Of a stretch of 64,000 bases of DNA, positions 14,061 through 23,981 are shown in pieces. The number at the start of each line of letters is the position of its first letter. The first letter of the stretch is position 1. The notes beneath the pieces are model-generated. The model saw only the letters and a program-made list of their open reading frames with translations, had not been told where the DNA came from and searched no databases. Both the position numbers and the translations under genes were made by a program. Source of the stretch: Hoeflea sp. YIM 152468 (GTDB lineage: Bacteria; Pseudomonadota; Alphaproteobacteria; Rhizobiales; Rhizobiaceae); NCBI RefSeq assembly GCF_029210485.1, contig NZ_JARGET010000008.1, positions 124,001 through 188,000 of the forward strand, in the 5' to 3' direction.

Positions 14061-17000
14061 ATGCCGAATCAACCGATAGACAAGGTCAAATTCAGAAAAC
14101 GCGACATTGCCGCGTTGCACGACATGCCGTCTGCCAATGCGGACGATCAGATTTTGGTTCGGGGGCATCATCCGCGGCACTGGGCAAGGTCGACTGCCGG
14201 CTGGGTGGCCGGACTCCTTCTGCTGCTGACGGTTCTGATCGGCGGATTCTTTGCAGCCTTGCAGACAGGTCGCATCGACGGCTTCATCCGCGACCGCGCC
14301 CAACTGGCGCTGAGCCAGGCAGTTGGCCCGGAAAACCGGGCGCAACTCGAATCGGCGGCAATTCGTTTGACCTCGCGCGGCCAGCTCGCGCTTCTGGCGC
14401 GCGATGTTGTGGTGCGGCGGCAGGACGGATCGACACAGCCCAGCCATGCCGAAAGCATACTCATTGCGCTCGATCCGCTGGCGTTGCTGGGTGGCCGGAT
14501 CTCGGTGTCTTCGGTCGATGTTGACGGCGTTGGCCTGACCGCCCCGCAGGGCGATGGGTTTAATCTGACTGACCTTGCCGGATTCCGGATCGACGGTACG
14601 GACGCGATGATCGAACAGTTGTTTTCGCTTCTGAACAGCGTGGCCGAGCAAGCCAACACTGTGGACACAACGGAGTTCCGGTTTTCCGGCATTCGGATAT
14701 CGGGTGCCGGTGCGCCGGTTGTGATTGAAAATGCTGCGGTGCGCCGACTTGATTCGAAAAGATACGAGATCGAAGCGAACATCGAGCGGGCCGGACGCCG
14801 GATCAACTTCAAGGGGACAGCCAGCGCGCGCACCCGGGAAAGCGGGCTTTCGGCTATTTCGGGACAGATCGGCGGCCTTGCCATCGATTTCCGGACGAAA
14901 GCTCCCCTGGAACGGCAAAACGGTGTGTCAGCGCCGCTCGAGATCACGTTTGATGCCTCCCGCGCCACGGCGGAGCGGAGGGCGGCTCTTTCTGTCAAGG
15001 CGCTGGCGGTCGACGGAACCTTGATGATGGGAGGGGTGGAAGCCGCAATTCGCGAGGCTCGTCTGAACCTGGTTTACATGCCGAAGCTGCACAAGATCGA
15101 GATCACCCCTTCGATCTTCCGTGTTGGCGAAACCGTCATTCCCTTCACCGGTGGGCTGATTGACGCGGACCGGATCGACAAAACATCCGGACCCGGCATT
15201 GCCCTTGATTTCGTCACCACCCGGGGCCGCGCGGCACCCGGCGATTCCGATGAAGCGCCGATTTCTTTCGAAGGAAAGGCGTTCGGCCGGTTTGACGCGG
15301 CACAAAAGCTGCTGGTGGCGGAAGAGCTGACAATAGCGTCGGAGCAGGGCGCGCTGTTCGGATCGGCCTCCTGGCGGTTTGTCGAGGGAATTTCGCCGGA
15401 GATAAACCTGGTTGCCGAGGTGCCGCGCATGAGCACAGCGGCGGTGAAGCAATTCTGGCCCTATTGGGTGGGCAAGCGTGCACGGCGGTGGGCGCTTGAC
15501 AATCTTTACGGTGGAACCGTGAGCAACGGCCGCATTCAATTGGCGGCGCCAGCGGGCCATTACAAGCCGGAAGGCCAGAGCGGTTTCACGGAAGACCAGT
15601 TGCAGATCGATTTTGATATTGAACGAACCCGGATGAATGTGGCCGGAAACATTCCGCCATTGCGCGATACCGTCGGCCATATGCGCCTTCGCGGGACCAG
15701 TGTCAGCTTCAACATTGCCTCAGCCACGGCATTTTTTCCGACCGGACGCACCGTTGACGTGACCAATGCCACATTCTCGATTCCGGACACGGACTCGCAG
15801 CCGCTGATGGCAGATCTGGCGATGTCAGTGAGCGGCAACGCGGATGCGGTGGCCGAATTGATTTCCTATCATCCCATTGACGCACTTGATAAGATCGGAC
15901 TCGTGCCGGAGGAGTTGAGCGGAAAACTTTCCTCCAAGGTGACGGCGCGGTTCGGGCTTATCAATGAACAGTCACCGCCGCCGCCGGACTGGAATGTCAG
16001 TCTTGACCTGCAAGCTGTCGATATCGCCAAGCCGATCGATGGCAGGTTGCTGACCGAAATGACCGGCAGTCTCGTCGTGACGCCGGTGCGGGCCGAATTG
16101 AAAGCCGACGCACGGGTGGACGGGGCGCAGATGACCCTTGATGTGGTGCAGCCGGTCGGCAAGTCGTCGGTGCCGGTTCATAACAAACTGTCCGGCACCC
16201 TCAGCCCGGAAGATCGGGAAACACTCGCTCCCGGCAGTGGTGCCTTGGTGTCGGGCCCGGTCGGGTTCACGCTTGAAGGCGGCGCCGACGGCGTGCAGTC
16301 GGTGACCCTGGATCTCAAGGCCGCAAAACTCACCGTTCCAGGCGTCGGCTGGGTCAAGGGAGAGGGGGTGGCTGGAAAGCTTGCGTTTTCGATGCTTACC
16401 GAAGGCCAGAAGGTTCAGCTCTCGGATCTGAAGCTGTCGGGCGATGGGTTCGAGGCTGCCGGCGCTGTGACCCTCAACAAGGGACAATTGGTGGCAGCCA
16501 CGTTCGATCACGTGGCCTTGTCGCCGCGTGACAATTACCGGGCGACGGTTTCCCGCAAGGGCAAAGCTTACGTGGTCAAGATTGGCGGCAAGGCCATCGA
16601 TGCGCGCCCGATCATCACGCTGGCCAAAGCCGCGGGAGCGAGCGCACCGGGAGACGCATCCGCCAGTGCGCCGGTCGAGGTGGAGGCGAACGTCGAGTCG
16701 ATTCACGGCTATTCGGATGAAACACTCACCGGTGGATCGGTGCGTTACAAGGGCCAGGGAGCGCGGATCGATCTTCTTGACGTCAAGGCGGTGACCGGCA
16801 GCGGTCAGGCGCTGGTGATCGCGGTCGCGGGAAGCAAAACCAGCGAGACCATGGATGTCACCAGCGGCGACGCCGGTGCCTTCGCCCGTTTCGCCGGGAT
16901 TTACTCCCGCATCCGCGGCGGGTTGCTCAATATCCGGTTGAAGCGCCAGGACGGTCCGCTGCGCCGGGGAGTGATCGACATCAGGAATTTCGATGTGGTC

Positions 17001-17444
17001 GGCGAGCCGCGGCTGGGATCGCTGGTGTCAACGCCCGGCAATCAAGACGGCAAGAGCCTCAAGGACGCGGTCAAGGGTGGCCTTGATGTTTCCGAAGCCC
17101 GCTTTGAAGTGGCCAATGCCCGTGTGGTGTCCGGCAATGGCCAGTTGAGCGTCAGCGAAGGCGTGATCCGCGGCCCGCAGATCGGCGCATCGTTTCAGGG
17201 CCAGGTTTACGATCAGAAGGGGCGCATCGATCTGACCGGCACCTTCATGCCGGCCTATGGGGTCAACCGGCTGTTCAGCGAGTTGCCGCTGATCGGGGTC
17301 CTGCTAGGCAATGGCCGCGACCGGGGTCTGATCGGCATCACCTTCAGGCTGGCAGGCAAGACATCTTCGCCGCTGGTGGAGGTCAACCCGCTGTCGGTGA
17401 TTGCACCGGGTGTGTTCCGGTCGATCTTCGAGTTCCGGCCGTGA
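14061..17444 (+). CDS. AsmA-like / DUF3971 family protein, YhdP type
   Basis: 1127-residue inner-membrane-anchored protein with a large periplasmic part. A single membrane segment lies at about residues 45-66 (AGWVAGLLLLLTVLIGGFF), after a charged cytoplasmic N-terminus. The rest is a long beta-rich repeat structure typical of the AsmA/YhdP/TamB group of lipid-transfer bridge proteins, including a DUF3971 region in the middle. The C-terminus NRLFSELPLIGVLLGNGRD is the hallmark of the AsmA-like C-terminal domain. By analogy with YhdP it may move phospholipid to the outer membrane; that role is inferred. The start at ATG 14061 lacks a clear ribosome site, so a slightly downstream start is possible. 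Confidence 0.88.
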   Translation: MPNQPIDKVKFRKRDIAALHDMPSANADDQILVRGHHPRHWARSTAGWVAGLLLLLTVLIGGFFAALQTGRIDGFIRDRAQLALSQAVGPENRAQLESAAIRLTSRGQLALLARDVVVRRQDGSTQPSHAESILIALDPLALLGGRISVSSVDVDGVGLTAPQGDGFNLTDLAGFRIDGTDAMIEQLFSLLNSVAEQANTVDTTEFRFSGIRISGAGAPVVIENAAVRRLDSKRYEIEANIERAGRRINFKGTASARTRESGLSAISGQIGGLAIDFRTKAPLERQNGVSAPLEITFDASRATAERRAALSVKALAVDGTLMMGGVEAAIREARLNLVYMPKLHKIEITPSIFRVGETVIPFTGGLIDADRIDKTSGPGIALDFVTTRGRAAPGDSDEAPISFEGKAFGRFDAAQKLLVAEELTIASEQGALFGSASWRFVEGISPEINLVAEVPRMSTAAVKQFWPYWVGKRARRWALDNLYGGTVSNGRIQLAAPAGHYKPEGQSGFTEDQLQIDFDIERTRMNVAGNIPPLRDTVGHMRLRGTSVSFNIASATAFFPTGRTVDVTNATFSIPDTDSQPLMADLAMSVSGNADAVAELISYHPIDALDKIGLVPEELSGKLSSKVTARFGLINEQSPPPPDWNVSLDLQAVDIAKPIDGRLLTEMTGSLVVTPVRAELKADARVDGAQMTLDVVQPVGKSSVPVHNKLSGTLSPEDRETLAPGSGALVSGPVGFTLEGGADGVQSVTLDLKAAKLTVPGVGWVKGEGVAGKLAFSMLTEGQKVQLSDLKLSGDGFEAAGAVTLNKGQLVAATFDHVALSPRDNYRATVSRKGKAYVVKIGGKAIDARPIITLAKAAGASAPGDASASAPVEVEANVESIHGYSDETLTGGSVRYKGQGARIDLLDVKAVTGSGQALVIAVAGSKTSETMDVTSGDAGAFARFAGIYSRIRGGLLNIRLKRQDGPLRRGVIDIRNFDVVGEPRLGSLVSTPGNQDGKSLKDAVKGGLDVSEARFEVANARVVSGNGQLSVSEGVIRGPQIGASFQGQVYDQKGRIDLTGTFMPAYGVNRLFSELPLIGVLLGNGRDRGLIGITFRLAGKTSSPLVEVNPLSVIAPGVFRSIFEFRP

Positions 17445-17480
17445 CAAAAAAGGCCGCCGGTGCTGGGCGCGCCGGCGGCT
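17445..17480 (-). terminator. Terminator of tyrS (possibly shared with the AsmA-like gene)
   Basis: A perfect eight-base stem GCCGCCGG / CCGGCGGC (17453-17460 with 17472-17479) is followed on the minus strand by CC and a run of six T. It lies 25 bases after the tyrS stop and three bases from the convergent AsmA-like stop. On the plus strand it is followed by only TTG. Confidence 0.85.
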
Positions 17481-17504
17481 TGATCAATGCGGGTATGGCG
17501 CGCG

Positions 17505-18758
17505 CTACTGCGGCCGAACCAGGATGTGCTTCTTCTTGCCAAGCGAGAGTTTGATCACTCCGTCATCATTGAGATAGCTGGTGTTGACCAGGATCTTGTC
17601 GTCGGTGACAGGCGCATCATTGAGCTTGATCGCCCCGCCCTGGACATGTCGGCGGGCCTCGCCATTGGAGCCAGCCAGGCCAGCGCGGACAAACAGCGCC
17701 AGCAGACCGATGCCGGCCGCAAGTTCGGACGCTGCAACCGTGATGGTGGGCAGATCGGTTGCCGTCTGGCCTTCCTCAAAGGTCTTGCGGGCGGTCTCGG
17801 AGGCCTGTTCGGCTGCGGCCCGGCCATGCAGCATGGCAGTGACTTCGGTCGCCAGCAGCTTCTTGGCTTCGTTGATTTCAGCACCGCCAAGCGCCGCAAG
17901 CCGGGCGATCTCATCGAGCGGCAAGGTGGTGTAGAGCTTGAGGAAGCGGCCGACATCGGCATCCTCGCTGTTGCGCCAGTACTGCCAGAATTCATAGGCG
18001 CCGAGCATGTCGGCGTTGAGCCAGACCGCGCCATTGGCGGATTTGCCCATCTTGGCTCCCGACGATGTGGTCAGCAGCGGCGACGTGAGCGCGTAAAGCT
18101 GCGGACACTCCATCCGGTGGCCGAGATCGATGCCATTGATGATATTGCCCCACTGGTCCGATCCGCCCATCTGCAAGCGGCAGCCATAGCGCTTGTTCAG
18201 TTCAACAAAATCATAGGCCTGGAGAATCATGTAGTTGAATTCCAGGAACGACAGCGATTGCTCGCGATCAAGCCGGGTCTTGACCGAATCGAAGGCCAGC
18301 ATCCGGTTGACCGAAAAATGCCGGCCGACATCGCGCAGGAATTCGACATAGTTGATGCCCATCAGCCATTCGGCATTGTCGACCATCAGCGCATCCTGCG
18401 GCCCGGCGCCAAACTCAAGGTAGTTGGCGAAGACGCTCTTGATGCCGGCGATGTTGCCGGCGATCACATCCGGCGTCATAAGCTTGCGGGCCTCATCCTT
18501 GAAGGACGGATCGCCGATCATGCCGGTGCCGCCGCCCATCAAGGCGATCGGCCGGTGGCCGGTCTTTTGCATCCAGTGCAGCATCATGATCTGGATCAGA
18601 CCGCCGGCATGCAGGCTCGGGGCTGTCGGGTCGAAGCCGATATAGCCGGTCACAGTCTCTTTCCGGAACAGTTCATCAAGACCTGACGCATCGGAGGTCT
18701 GGTGAATGAACCCGCGCTCCTCAAGCGTGCGCAGGAAATCGGATTTGTAGGCTGACAT
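17505..18758 (-). CDS. tyrS: Tyrosyl-tRNA synthetase
   Basis: 417-residue class I synthetase that charges tRNA-Tyr. Blocks include [18 protein letters not shown] (the HIGH-equivalent region, residues 38-54), the tyrosine pocket [13 protein letters not shown] with [10 protein letters not shown], the ATP loop GAKMGKS (KMSKS equivalent, 236-240), and a C-terminal S4 RNA-binding domain (about 350-417, ending [14 protein letters not shown]). The HIGH signature reads HAGG here, so the second His of the motif is Gly. Other alphaproteobacterial TyrRS also deviate at this position, so the enzyme is probably active. Single gene, leftward, with its own terminator. Confidence 0.96.
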   Translation of the reverse strand: MSAYKSDFLRTLEERGFIHQTSDASGLDELFRKETVTGYIGFDPTAPSLHAGGLIQIMMLHWMQKTGHRPIALMGGGTGMIGDPSFKDEARKLMTPDVIAGNIAGIKSVFANYLEFGAGPQDALMVDNAEWLMGINYVEFLRDVGRHFSVNRMLAFDSVKTRLDREQSLSFLEFNYMILQAYDFVELNKRYGCRLQMGGSDQWGNIINGIDLGHRMECPQLYALTSPLLTTSSGAKMGKSANGAVWLNADMLGAYEFWQYWRNSEDADVGRFLKLYTTLPLDEIARLAALGGAEINEAKKLLATEVTAMLHGRAAAEQASETARKTFEEGQTATDLPTITVAASELAAGIGLLALFVRAGLAGSNGEARRHVQGGAIKLNDAPVTDDKILVNTSYLNDDGVIKLSLGKKKHILVRPQ

Positions 18759-18985
18759 GTCGCTGTCCTTGCGGTTATCTCGTCATGACCGGGAAAAATC
18801 GGCGCCGGCCAAGTTCCGGCACCCGGACGCGCCTTTAGCACCGGCGCGCCATGCATTCAACCAAAGAGCCCCGAATCAGGTCGTGGCTGCCGGCGGTGAC
18901 GTCGAACTGCGCCTCTTGTCGGATTGCCCCCTGCGGGCGGGAGCGAATCTGCTAGGCCGGTCGGATAAACAACGAGGAGACGGCA

Positions 18986-20137
18986 ATGGCAGGGGAGGGT
19001 GGAGTGAAGCGGGCCATCGGATTGATGAGCGGCACGTCGATGGACGGGATCGATCTCGCCATGCTCGAGACCGATGGTGATGGCCGTGTTCAGCGCGGTG
19101 CGGCGTCCTTCACCGCCTATGATGCCGGGTTGCGTAAACGGCTTGAGCGGGCGCTGGAGACGGCCAAGGCGATCGAGACACGCAGCGACAGGCCCGGCGA
19201 GCTGGCTCAACTCGAAGCGGAGTTGACTGACCGGCATGCGGGTGCGGTCGAGGCCTTCCTGACGCGTGAAGGTCTGAGTCCAGCCCGGATCGATGTCATC
19301 GGGTTTCATGGCCAGACGGTTTTGCACCGGCCGTTGAAGCGGTTGACCGTGCAGCTGGGCGACGGTCAGCGTCTGGCTTCCCGATTGGGCATAGATGTCG
19401 TTCATGACATGCGTGCCCATGACATGACCCTTGGCGGGCAGGGGGCGCCGCTGGTGCCGGCCTACCACCGGGCGCTGGCCGCCGGGCTGGACCCGGACTG
19501 GGCCGGCAAATTGCCGGTGGCCTTTGTCAATATCGGCGGCATCTCCAACATCACCTATATCGGTCAGGATGGTGATCTGTGCGCCTTCGACAGCGGTCCC
19601 GGCAACACGCTGATCGACCAGTGGGTGACGCGGCACGCGGGCATTCCGTACGATTCGGGTGGGGCGATCGGATCGGAAGGCCGGGTTCTTTCGGGGCTTG
19701 CCAACCGCTATCTGACTTCGCCTTTTTTCACCGCCAGGGAGCGGATCTCGCTCGACCGCAATGATTTCAAGCTGCCCGATGACACGGAAGCCGGGCTGGA
19801 GGACGGCGCGCGCACGCTGGCCTTCGTGACCGCCGCGGCAATTGCGAAGGCGCAAGCACACCTGCCTCAAAAGCCCGAACTGTGGATTCTGACAGGTGGC
19901 GGCCGCCACAACCGGTTGATTGTCGAGGACCTGACCGTGGCAACGCGACACACCGGACAGGTGATCGTTGCGGAAGAGGCGGGGCTGAATGGCGATTCGA
20001 TGGAGGCGGAAGCCTGGGCCTGGCTGGCTGTGCGCTCCTTGCGCGGCTTGCCGCTGACCTATCCCGGAACCACAGGAGTGAGCGAGCCGGCCACGGGAGG
20101 GATGCTGGCGCGCGCCAAAAGGCCGGACATCGCCTGA
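18986..20137 (+). CDS. anmK: Anhydro-N-acetylmuramic acid kinase
   Basis: 383-residue AnmK, which cleaves and phosphorylates 1,6-anhydro-MurNAc to MurNAc-6-phosphate during peptidoglycan recycling in the cytoplasm. Visible family motifs are [20 protein letters not shown] (residues 8-27, ATP/phosphate loop and catalytic region), [38 protein letters not shown], and the closing [20 protein letters not shown] 18986 is preceded by GAGGAG at a good distance. It diverges from tyrS. No MurQ or other recycling gene is adjacent. Confidence 0.95.
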   Translation: MAGEGGVKRAIGLMSGTSMDGIDLAMLETDGDGRVQRGAASFTAYDAGLRKRLERALETAKAIETRSDRPGELAQLEAELTDRHAGAVEAFLTREGLSPARIDVIGFHGQTVLHRPLKRLTVQLGDGQRLASRLGIDVVHDMRAHDMTLGGQGAPLVPAYHRALAAGLDPDWAGKLPVAFVNIGGISNITYIGQDGDLCAFDSGPGNTLIDQWVTRHAGIPYDSGGAIGSEGRVLSGLANRYLTSPFFTARERISLDRNDFKLPDDTEAGLEDGARTLAFVTAAAIAKAQAHLPQKPELWILTGGGRHNRLIVEDLTVATRHTGQVIVAEEAGLNGDSMEAEAWAWLAVRSLRGLPLTYPGTTGVSEPATGGMLARAKRPDIA

Positions 20138-20292
20138 GGCTCCCGGCGGCTTGCTTGTCCGGACCGGTTTTCAAGAAGATCGGTCGGGGCCTGCAGCAAT
20201 TGCCGCATCAGAGCGTCGACTTCGGCAAAGGGCCGTCCAGTCGCCTGCACGCCGGAGAAATTCTCGGCGAAGCCGTCTTTTTGATACATCAT
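20059..20292 (-). CDS. Possible small protein overlapping the anmK 3' end
   Basis: A 77-codon reading frame beginning [19 protein letters not shown] just downstream of tRNA-Val on the same strand. The first 50 or so codons, which lie outside anmK, have strong G/C bias at third positions (about 70%), like the coding regions around it. The last 26 codons overlap anmK on the opposite strand. No ribosome site is clear, and I recognise no family. It may be a real short gene, a decayed one, or chance. Confidence 0.3.
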   Translation of the reverse strand: MMYQKDGFAENFSGVQATGRPFAEVDALMRQLLQAPTDLLENRSGQASRREPQAMSGLLARASIPPVAGSLTPVVPG

Positions 20293-20304
20293 CTGTGGGG
20301 AAAA

Positions 20305-20380
20305 TGGTGGGCGATGACGGACTCGAACCGCCGACATCCTCGGTGTAAACGAGGCGCTCTACCAACTGAGCTAATCGCCC
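20305..20380 (-). tRNA. tRNA-Val (anticodon TAC)
   Basis: 76-base tRNA on the minus strand including an encoded CCA end (TGG at 20305-20307 on the plus strand). The acceptor stem GGGCGAT pairs with ATCGCCC. The D arm is AGCTCAGTTGGTAGAGC, the anticodon stem/loop CTCGTTTACACCGAG with TAC, and the T arm GGCGGTTCGAGTCCGTC. Confidence 0.97.
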
Positions 20381-20551
20381 TCAGTTCGGTGGCGCTTCCT
20401 TTAGGAGGTTCACCGCCGTTCCGCAACAAAAAACAACCGGGGTCCACATCTAAACGCAAGCCGGCCCGATTGCCTGCGGTTGCGAACCGGCTTTGAAGGC
20501 GCTGTTTTCCAACAAGTTTCAACTTTGTCGTATTTCCTTTGCAATCGACGC

Positions 20552-20580
20552 TTGACACCTCTGTGCGAACGCCGTACTTC
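20552..20580 (+). promoter_or_regulatory. Putative sigma-70 promoter of tRNA-Asp
   Basis: A perfect TTGACA (20552-20557), 17 bases, then TACTTC (20575-20580) as the -10. The predicted transcript start is about 40 bases before tRNA-Asp. Confidence 0.6.
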
Positions 20581-20626
20581 ACCGCTCACGGAACGGCGGT
20601 CACCCGCTGTTGCCGCTGAAAAATGC

Positions 20627-20703
20627 GCGGGTGTAGCTCAGTTGGTTAGAGTGCCGGCCTGTCACGCCGGAGGTCGCGGGTTCGAGTCCCGTCACTCGCG
20701 CCA
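20627..20703 (+). tRNA. tRNA-Asp (anticodon GTC)
   Basis: 77-base tRNA with encoded CCA. The acceptor GCGGGTG pairs with CACTCGC (one G-U); the D arm is AGCTCAGTTGGTTAGAGT, the anticodon arm CCGGCCTGTCACGCCGG with GTC, and the T arm GCGGGTTCGAGTCCCGT. A run of T residues follows immediately and probably ends the transcript. Confidence 0.97.
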
Positions 20704-21135
20704 TTTTTCAAGTTTGAAGCGGACGCCATGTTGCTTCGCCCTTCGGGGCACATCTTCTCCTCACAGATTGATTTTGCCTGATCTGCCAATGCCGGCTTTG
20801 CAAGTGGGATTCGGCGCGGGGCCACGGCGGCCCGTTTGCGGGAATCAGGCCGGGCGTGACCAGGCTTGCGCGGCAAGCGGCTGATTCTCCTGCGCGCGCT
20901 TTGGCCGCCTGTTTTGAGAGCGGGTGCGAAAAAAATGCGTCCTTTGTGGCTGCAGCAAGACACAGGCCTACGAAAACTGATACTATCAGCTCAAATCCTC
21001 CTTGCGCCCTTGCGCAGGGTGCCGGGCTGCGCTAACCACGCCGCGTTGCAACATGATCAGCCGTACAGGCGAGGGACCGGCTCCAGACCACGGGCAGGAC
21101 GGGCTTCGACTGTGACGGAAACAGGAACAAACGTC
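20704..21135 (+). other. Intergenic leader region of the nuo operon
   Basis: 432 bases without a gene, between tRNA-Asp and nuoA. It should contain the nuo promoter, but no convincing -35/-10 pair could be picked by eye. Two structures stand out: a perfect 13-base palindrome CTGATACTATCAG (20977-20989), a plausible operator, and a GC-rich hairpin near 21,002-21,020 (GCGCCCT paired with AGGGTGC) that would lie in the mRNA leader. Confidence 0.5.
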
Positions 21136-21501
21136 ATGACGGAACTTCTGGGCTCATATCTACCGATCGCCATCTTTATCGGATTGGCACTTGTCATCGG
21201 TCTGGCTTTGCTGATCGCGCCTTTCGCGGTCGCCTATAGAAATCCCGATCCGGAAAAACTCTCCGCCTATGAATGTGGTTTCAACGCCTTCGATGATGCG
21301 CGGATGAAGTTCGATGTGCGGTTTTATCTGGTCGCGATCCTGTTCATCATTTTTGACCTCGAGGTCGCATTCCTGTTTCCCTGGGCAGTTTCCTTCGGGG
21401 ACATCGGCTGGATGGGCTTCTGGTCGATGATGATGTTTCTCTGCGTGCTGACGGTCGGCTTTGTCTACGAGTGGAAAAAGGGAGCCCTGGAATGGGAGTA
21501 A
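21136..21501 (+). CDS. nuoA: NADH-quinone oxidoreductase subunit A
   Basis: 121-residue membrane subunit of proton-pumping complex I. Three membrane helices (about residues 8-30, 63-85 and 92-112) and the conserved loop [20 protein letters not shown], whose Cys region takes part in the active/deactive transition in related enzymes. I start at ATG 21136; the frame is open upstream but the family begins here. First gene of a rightward nuoA-N operon; it overlaps nuoB by ten bases. Confidence 0.97.
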   Translation: MTELLGSYLPIAIFIGLALVIGLALLIAPFAVAYRNPDPEKLSAYECGFNAFDDARMKFDVRFYLVAILFIIFDLEVAFLFPWAVSFGDIGWMGFWSMMMFLCVLTVGFVYEWKKGALEWE

Positions 21502-22067
21502 GCAACACACCATTGGTGGCGCCTGCGCCCAAGGGAATCATTGATCCCGGTACCGGCAAGCCGGTCGGCAGCGACGATGTGTTTTTCGGCGAGATCAACA
21601 ACGAGTTGGCCGACAAGGGATTTCTGGTCACCTCCACGGACGAGTTGATCAACTGGTCCCGCACGGGGTCGCTGATGTGGATGACGTTCGGCCTGGCCTG
21701 CTGCGCTGTCGAGATGATGCAGATGTCGATGCCGCGCTATGACGCCGAGCGCTTCGGAATCGCGCCGCGCGCCAGCCCGCGCCAGTCGGACGTGATGATC
21801 GTTGCCGGCACGCTGACCAACAAGATGGCGCCGGCCCTGCGCAAGGTCTACGACCAGATGCCAGAGCCACGCTATGTGATCTCGATGGGCTCGTGCGCCA
21901 ATGGCGGCGGTTATTATCACTATTCCTATTCGGTGGTGCGCGGCTGTGACCGCGTCGTGCCGGTGGATATTTATGTCCCAGGCTGTCCGCCGACAGCCGA
22001 GGCGCTTTTGTACGGTGTGCTGCTGCTGCAGAAGAAGATGCGCCGCACCGGCACGATCGAGCGCTAG
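21492..22067 (+). CDS. nuoB: NADH-quinone oxidoreductase subunit B
   Basis: 191-residue subunit that holds the terminal N2 4Fe-4S cluster next to the quinone site. All four ligand cysteines are present: tandem Cys70-Cys71 in [11 protein letters not shown], Cys135 in [11 protein letters not shown] and Cys165 in [15 protein letters not shown]. The first 35 residues are a variable extension. ATG 21492 lies inside the end of nuoA. Peripheral-arm subunit, cytoplasmic side of the membrane. Confidence 0.97.
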   Translation: MGVSNTPLVAPAPKGIIDPGTGKPVGSDDVFFGEINNELADKGFLVTSTDELINWSRTGSLMWMTFGLACCAVEMMQMSMPRYDAERFGIAPRASPRQSDVMIVAGTLTNKMAPALRKVYDQMPEPRYVISMGSCANGGGYYHYSYSVVRGCDRVVPVDIYVPGCPPTAEALLYGVLLLQKKMRRTGTIER

Positions 22068-22075
22068 GAGACCTG

Positions 22076-22681
22076 ATGATGAGCCAAGTGCTGAAGGAAC
22101 TTTCCGACTATCTCACCGAAGTCAAAGGTGGGTTGATTGACCGCGCCGAGATCGCTTTTGACGAGTTGACCTTGGTTACACAGCCGGGAAGCCTGATCGA
22201 ACTGATGACGTTTCTGCGCGATGACGCGCAGTGCCAGTTCATCAGTTTCATCGATTGCTGCGGTGTGGACTGGCCGGGCAGGGCGGATCGTTTCGATGTG
22301 GTTTATCATCTGCTGTCGCCGCGGCAGAATTTCCGCATCCGTGTTCAGGTGGCGACGTCTGAAGAGGCAGCCGTGCCGTCACTGACATCGGTGTTTCCAG
22401 GTGCTGACTGGTTTGAGCGCGAAGCCTATGATCTGTACGGCATTCTGTTCACCGGCCATCCCGACCTGCGCCGCATCCTCACCGATTACGGGTTCGAGGG
22501 CTATCCGCTGAGGAAGGATTTCCCGCTGACCGGATTTGTTGAGGTGCGCTACGATGATGAAGTCAAGCGAGTCGTCTACGAGCCTGTCGAGCTGAAGCAG
22601 GAGTTTCGCAATTTCGATTTTCTTTCCCCCTGGGAAGGCACCGATTACGTGCTGCCGGGCGATGAAAAAGCCAAGGGGTGA
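22076..22681 (+). CDS. nuoC: NADH-quinone oxidoreductase subunit C
   Basis: 201-residue 30-kDa subunit, separate from NuoD as in other alphaproteobacteria and mitochondria (fused in E. coli). Signature motifs are [17 protein letters not shown] and [27 protein letters not shown]. Two adjacent ATG codons (22076, 22079) follow AGGAG; the first has five-base spacing. It forms the connecting part of the peripheral arm near the quinone site and carries no cofactor. Confidence 0.97.
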   Translation: MMSQVLKELSDYLTEVKGGLIDRAEIAFDELTLVTQPGSLIELMTFLRDDAQCQFISFIDCCGVDWPGRADRFDVVYHLLSPRQNFRIRVQVATSEEAAVPSLTSVFPGADWFEREAYDLYGILFTGHPDLRRILTDYGFEGYPLRKDFPLTGFVEVRYDDEVKRVVYEPVELKQEFRNFDFLSPWEGTDYVLPGDEKAKG

Positions 22682-22692
22682 GGACGGATACC

Positions 22693-23883
22693 ATGAACGA
22701 ACATAACGTCCGCAACTTCAACATCAATTTCGGCCCGCAACACCCGGCGGCACATGGCGTGCTGCGGCTGGTGCTGGAGCTCGACGGCGAGATCGTCGAG
22801 CGGGTGGACCCGCATATCGGGCTCTTGCACCGCGGCACCGAAAAGCTGATCGAATCGAAGACCTATCTGCAGGCGATTCCCTATTTCGACCGGCTCGATT
22901 ATGTCGCGCCGATGAACCAGGAACATGCCTTTGCGCTGGCGGTTGAAAAACTGGTCGGCGTCACCGTTCCCAAGCGCGGCCAGTTGATCCGGGTGCTGTA
23001 TTCCGAAATCGGGCGGATTCTGTCGCACCTGCTCAACGTCACGACGCAGGCCATGGACGTTGGTGCGTTGACACCGCCGCTCTGGGGCTTTGAAGAGCGC
23101 GAAAAGCTGATGGTGTTTTACGAGCGGGCCTGTGGCGCGCGCATGCACTCGGCCTATTTCCGGCCAGGTGGCGTGCATCAGGATCTGCCGCATGATCTGG
23201 TCGAGGATATCGGCAAGTGGTGCGATCCGTTCCTCAAGACCTGTGATGACATCGAAGGTCTGTTGACCGACAACCGCATCTTCAAGCAGCGCAATGTCGA
23301 CATTGCCGTGGTCAAGCTCGACGATGCCTGGGCCTGGGGTTTTTCCGGCGTGATGGTGCGCGGCTCAGGCGCCGCCTGGGACTTGCGCCGGTCACAGCCC
23401 TATGAATGCTATTCGGAATTGGATTTCGACATTCCGATCGGCAAGAATGGCGACTGCTATGACCGATACCTGGTGCGCATGCAGGAAATGCGTGAATCGG
23501 TTAAGATCATGAGGCAGTGTGTCGACCTGCTGCTGGGCGATGAGAAAGTCGGACCGGTTTCGTCGGAAGACGGCAAGATCGTCCCGCCAAAGCGCGGCGA
23601 GATGAAGCGGTCGATGGAAGCCTTGATTCATCATTTCAAGCTTTACACCGAAGGCTACAGGGTTCCCGAGGGCTCGGTTTATGCCGCCGTCGAGGCACCG
23701 AAGGGCGAGTTTGGCGTTTATCTTGTGTCGGATGGGTCCAACAGGCCGTACCGGTGCAAGATCAGGGCTCCTGGATTTGCGCATTTGCAGGCGATGGATT
23801 TCCTTTGCCGCGGTCATCAGCTGGCCGACGTCTCCGCGATTCTCGGCTCGATCGATATCGTGTTTGGCGAGGTTGACCGATGA
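22693..23883 (+). CDS. nuoD: NADH-quinone oxidoreductase subunit D
   Basis: 396-residue 49-kDa subunit lining the quinone-reduction chamber. It opens with [20 protein letters not shown] and contains the quinone-site HPAAHG motif, [14 protein letters not shown], and [18 protein letters not shown]. The C-terminus [27 protein letters not shown] matches the family end. An in-frame GTG at 22678 is less likely than ATG 22693, where the family begins. About 100 bases separate it from nuoE. Confidence 0.97.
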   Translation: MNEHNVRNFNINFGPQHPAAHGVLRLVLELDGEIVERVDPHIGLLHRGTEKLIESKTYLQAIPYFDRLDYVAPMNQEHAFALAVEKLVGVTVPKRGQLIRVLYSEIGRILSHLLNVTTQAMDVGALTPPLWGFEEREKLMVFYERACGARMHSAYFRPGGVHQDLPHDLVEDIGKWCDPFLKTCDDIEGLLTDNRIFKQRNVDIAVVKLDDAWAWGFSGVMVRGSGAAWDLRRSQPYECYSELDFDIPIGKNGDCYDRYLVRMQEMRESVKIMRQCVDLLLGDEKVGPVSSEDGKIVPPKRGEMKRSMEALIHHFKLYTEGYRVPEGSVYAAVEAPKGEFGVYLVSDGSNRPYRCKIRAPGFAHLQAMDFLCRGHQLADVSAILGSIDIVFGEVDR

Positions 23884-23981
23884 CTGGTTTTCAAGCTGCC
23901 GCAAATAGCCGTAACCCATCCATGACCAAGTCGCCGTTCGGCGAATTCAAATAAGCCGGAAGAAAGACAAAAGAGTTCACC

